DNA of 13,853 nt from Planctomycetia bacterium. Lineage in GTDB: Bacteria; Planctomycetota; Planctomycetia; Pirellulales; UBA1268. This document shows positions 12,885 through 13,853 of this stretch, in pieces. Position numbers and translations under genes: made by a program. The first letter of the stretch is position 1. Every line of letters begins with the position of its first letter. The notes beneath the pieces are model-generated. The model was not told the DNA's origin. It made no database searches and was given only the letters and a program-made list of their open reading frames with translations. The stretch lies in assembly GCA_010027105.1 (NCBI GenBank), contig RGVT01000035.1, positions 1 through 13,853 of the forward strand, given 5' to 3'.

Positions 12885-13853
12885 ATGCACACCGGGTCGG
12901 CCGGCCGTTTCGTCGACGGCTACGTCGTCGACGTGCCGTATCTTCCCGGCTTTTATGCGCATCTTGCCCCCACGAGCCTCAACGCGGCGGCGGCCGTGGC
13001 CGGCGTCGCCCCGGTCGCGACGCACGATCCGTTCTCCTACCTCGAGCTCGGGTGCGGCTTCGGCGACACGCTGCTCACGCTCGCGGCCGCGAATCCGCAC
13101 GGCCGGTTCACCGGCGTGGACATCAACCCCGTCCACGCCCGCGCGATGCGGGGGCGGGTGGAGCGCGCCGGTCTCACGAACGTCCGCGTCCGTGAGTCGG
13201 GTTTCGCCGGACTTGCAGCGGACCTCGAGCCGCAGCACTTCATCACGCTGCACGGCGTGTTCAGCTGGGTGGCCGAGCACGTCCGCGGGCAGATCCTCGC
13301 GATCGCCCGCGACCTCCTCGCGCCCGGCGGCCTGCTCCTCGTGAGCTACAACGCGCTGCCCGGGTGGGCGCCGCTGCTACCGGTCAGAGGTCTCGTCCGC
13401 GAACTGGCCGAGGGCGCGACCGGCGACAGCTGCGAGCGGGTGCGGGCGGCGCTCGCGATCGCCCGCGAGATGCAGGCGGCCGGCGCGCCGCTCTTCGCCG
13501 CGAACCCGCAGGCGGCCACCGTGCTCGACGACCTCGGCACCCACGACGACGCCTACCTCGCCCACGAGTTTCTCAACGAGAACTGGACGGCGTTCGCGTT
13601 CACCGACGTGGCCGGGCGATTCGCGTCGGCGGGGCTCGAGTATGTGGGATCGCTGCCGCTCGCGAACAATCTGCCGGCCTTCTGGCCCGGGCCGTCGCTC
13701 CTGAGGTTCATCCCCGAGGGCGATCGGGTGACGATGGAAGCCCGCTGCGACGTGCTCATGAACCAGAGCTTCCGGTGGGACGTCTACGGCAAGGAGCCCC
13801 GCAGACTCGCCACCCTGGCCGAGCGGCTCGCCGCGACGGGCCGCACGGCCAGG
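12885..13853 (+). CDS. SAM-dependent methyltransferase with regulatory-type domain (runs off right edge)
   Basis: At least 323 residues, open to the edge. Motif I, 'YLELGCGFGDT' (52-62), is the glycine loop that binds S-adenosylmethionine, and 'FTGVDINP' (75-82) carries the acidic residue (D79) that contacts the ribose. 'FITLHGVFSWV' and 'LAPGGLLLVSYNALPGW' fit motif IV and the following strand. The part after about residue 200 ('DDAYLAHEFLNENW', then 'FTDVAGRFASAGLEYVGS') resembles the regulatory domain (MethyTransf_Reg) of a family common in planctomycetes and proteobacteria. The substrate is unknown and may be protein or a small molecule. GAGGA (12875-12879) lies 5 nt before the ATG. It follows hcp by 84 bp, so its link to T6SS is only positional. 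Confidence 0.8.
   Translation, partial: MHTGSAGRFVDGYVVDVPYLPGFYAHLAPTSLNAAAAVAGVAPVATHDPFSYLELGCGFGDTLLTLAAANPHGRFTGVDINPVHARAMRGRVERAGLTNVRVRESGFAGLAADLEPQHFITLHGVFSWVAEHVRGQILAIARDLLAPGGLLLVSYNALPGWAPLLPVRGLVRELAEGATGDSCERVRAALAIAREMQAAGAPLFAANPQAATVLDDLGTHDDAYLAHEFLNENWTAFAFTDVAGRFASAGLEYVGSLPLANNLPAFWPGPSLLRFIPEGDRVTMEARCDVLMNQSFRWDVYGKEPRRLATLAERLAATGRTAR

Noticed and set aside
1..13853. CRISPR array, tRNA, rRNA or insertion-sequence transposase
   Set aside because: No regularly spaced repeats, no tRNA cloverleaf or CCA end noticed, and no transposase-like protein in any frame examined.

Overview
The window is GC-rich, densely coding bacterial DNA holding an accessory type VI secretion (T6SS) tip and cargo locus. 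A planctomycete is the best guess, from high GC, Nif11-like small proteins, a methyltransferase that looks like the MethyTransf_Reg type, and DUF2169/pentapeptide and DUF4280 families together. Myxococcota is a reasonable alternative. This assignment is inference; no marker gene is present.

Layout, left to right. (1) At the left edge the first 31 codons of a VgrG-like gene run off the window on the minus strand, behind a good minus-strand promoter (146-174). (2) Divergently, on the plus strand, lie two tandem DUF4280 PAAR-like genes (325-705, 712-1095) and two tandem paralogous small genes that look Nif11-like (1258-1626, 1687-2070). (3) A five-gene minus-strand operon, in transcription order: DUF4150 PAAR-like tip (9587-9138), a short VgrG (9133-7580), an unrecognised 270-residue protein with VgrG-needle-like and coiled-coil segments (7552-6740), a DUF2169-pentapeptide fusion (6730-4274), and a 681-residue pentapeptide-repeat protein (4214-2169). 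An AT-rich 12-bp inverted repeat with T-tracts sits between the last two genes and encodes the C-terminal tail of the DUF2169 protein. (4) Diverging from the operon is a CaCA-type cation antiporter (9778-10839), which meets a convergent secreted, probably outer-membrane, protein (11885-10881). (5) After a 417-bp non-coding stretch with a promoter and two dyads comes hcp (12303-12800), then a strong hairpin and the start of a SAM methyltransferase (12885 to the right edge).

Working model: Hcp forms the tube and VgrG the spike. The DUF4150 and DUF4280 proteins are alternative PAAR-like tips. DUF2169 and the pentapeptide proteins act as loading adaptors or cargo, and the 270-residue protein extends or decorates the spike. 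No sheath, baseplate, membrane-complex or ATPase gene (TssB/C/E/F/G/J/K/L/M/H) is visible, so the machine itself must lie elsewhere. The most unusual elements are the paired Nif11-like genes without an obvious RiPP core, the apparently split VgrG, and the REP-like dyad that rewrites a C-terminus.
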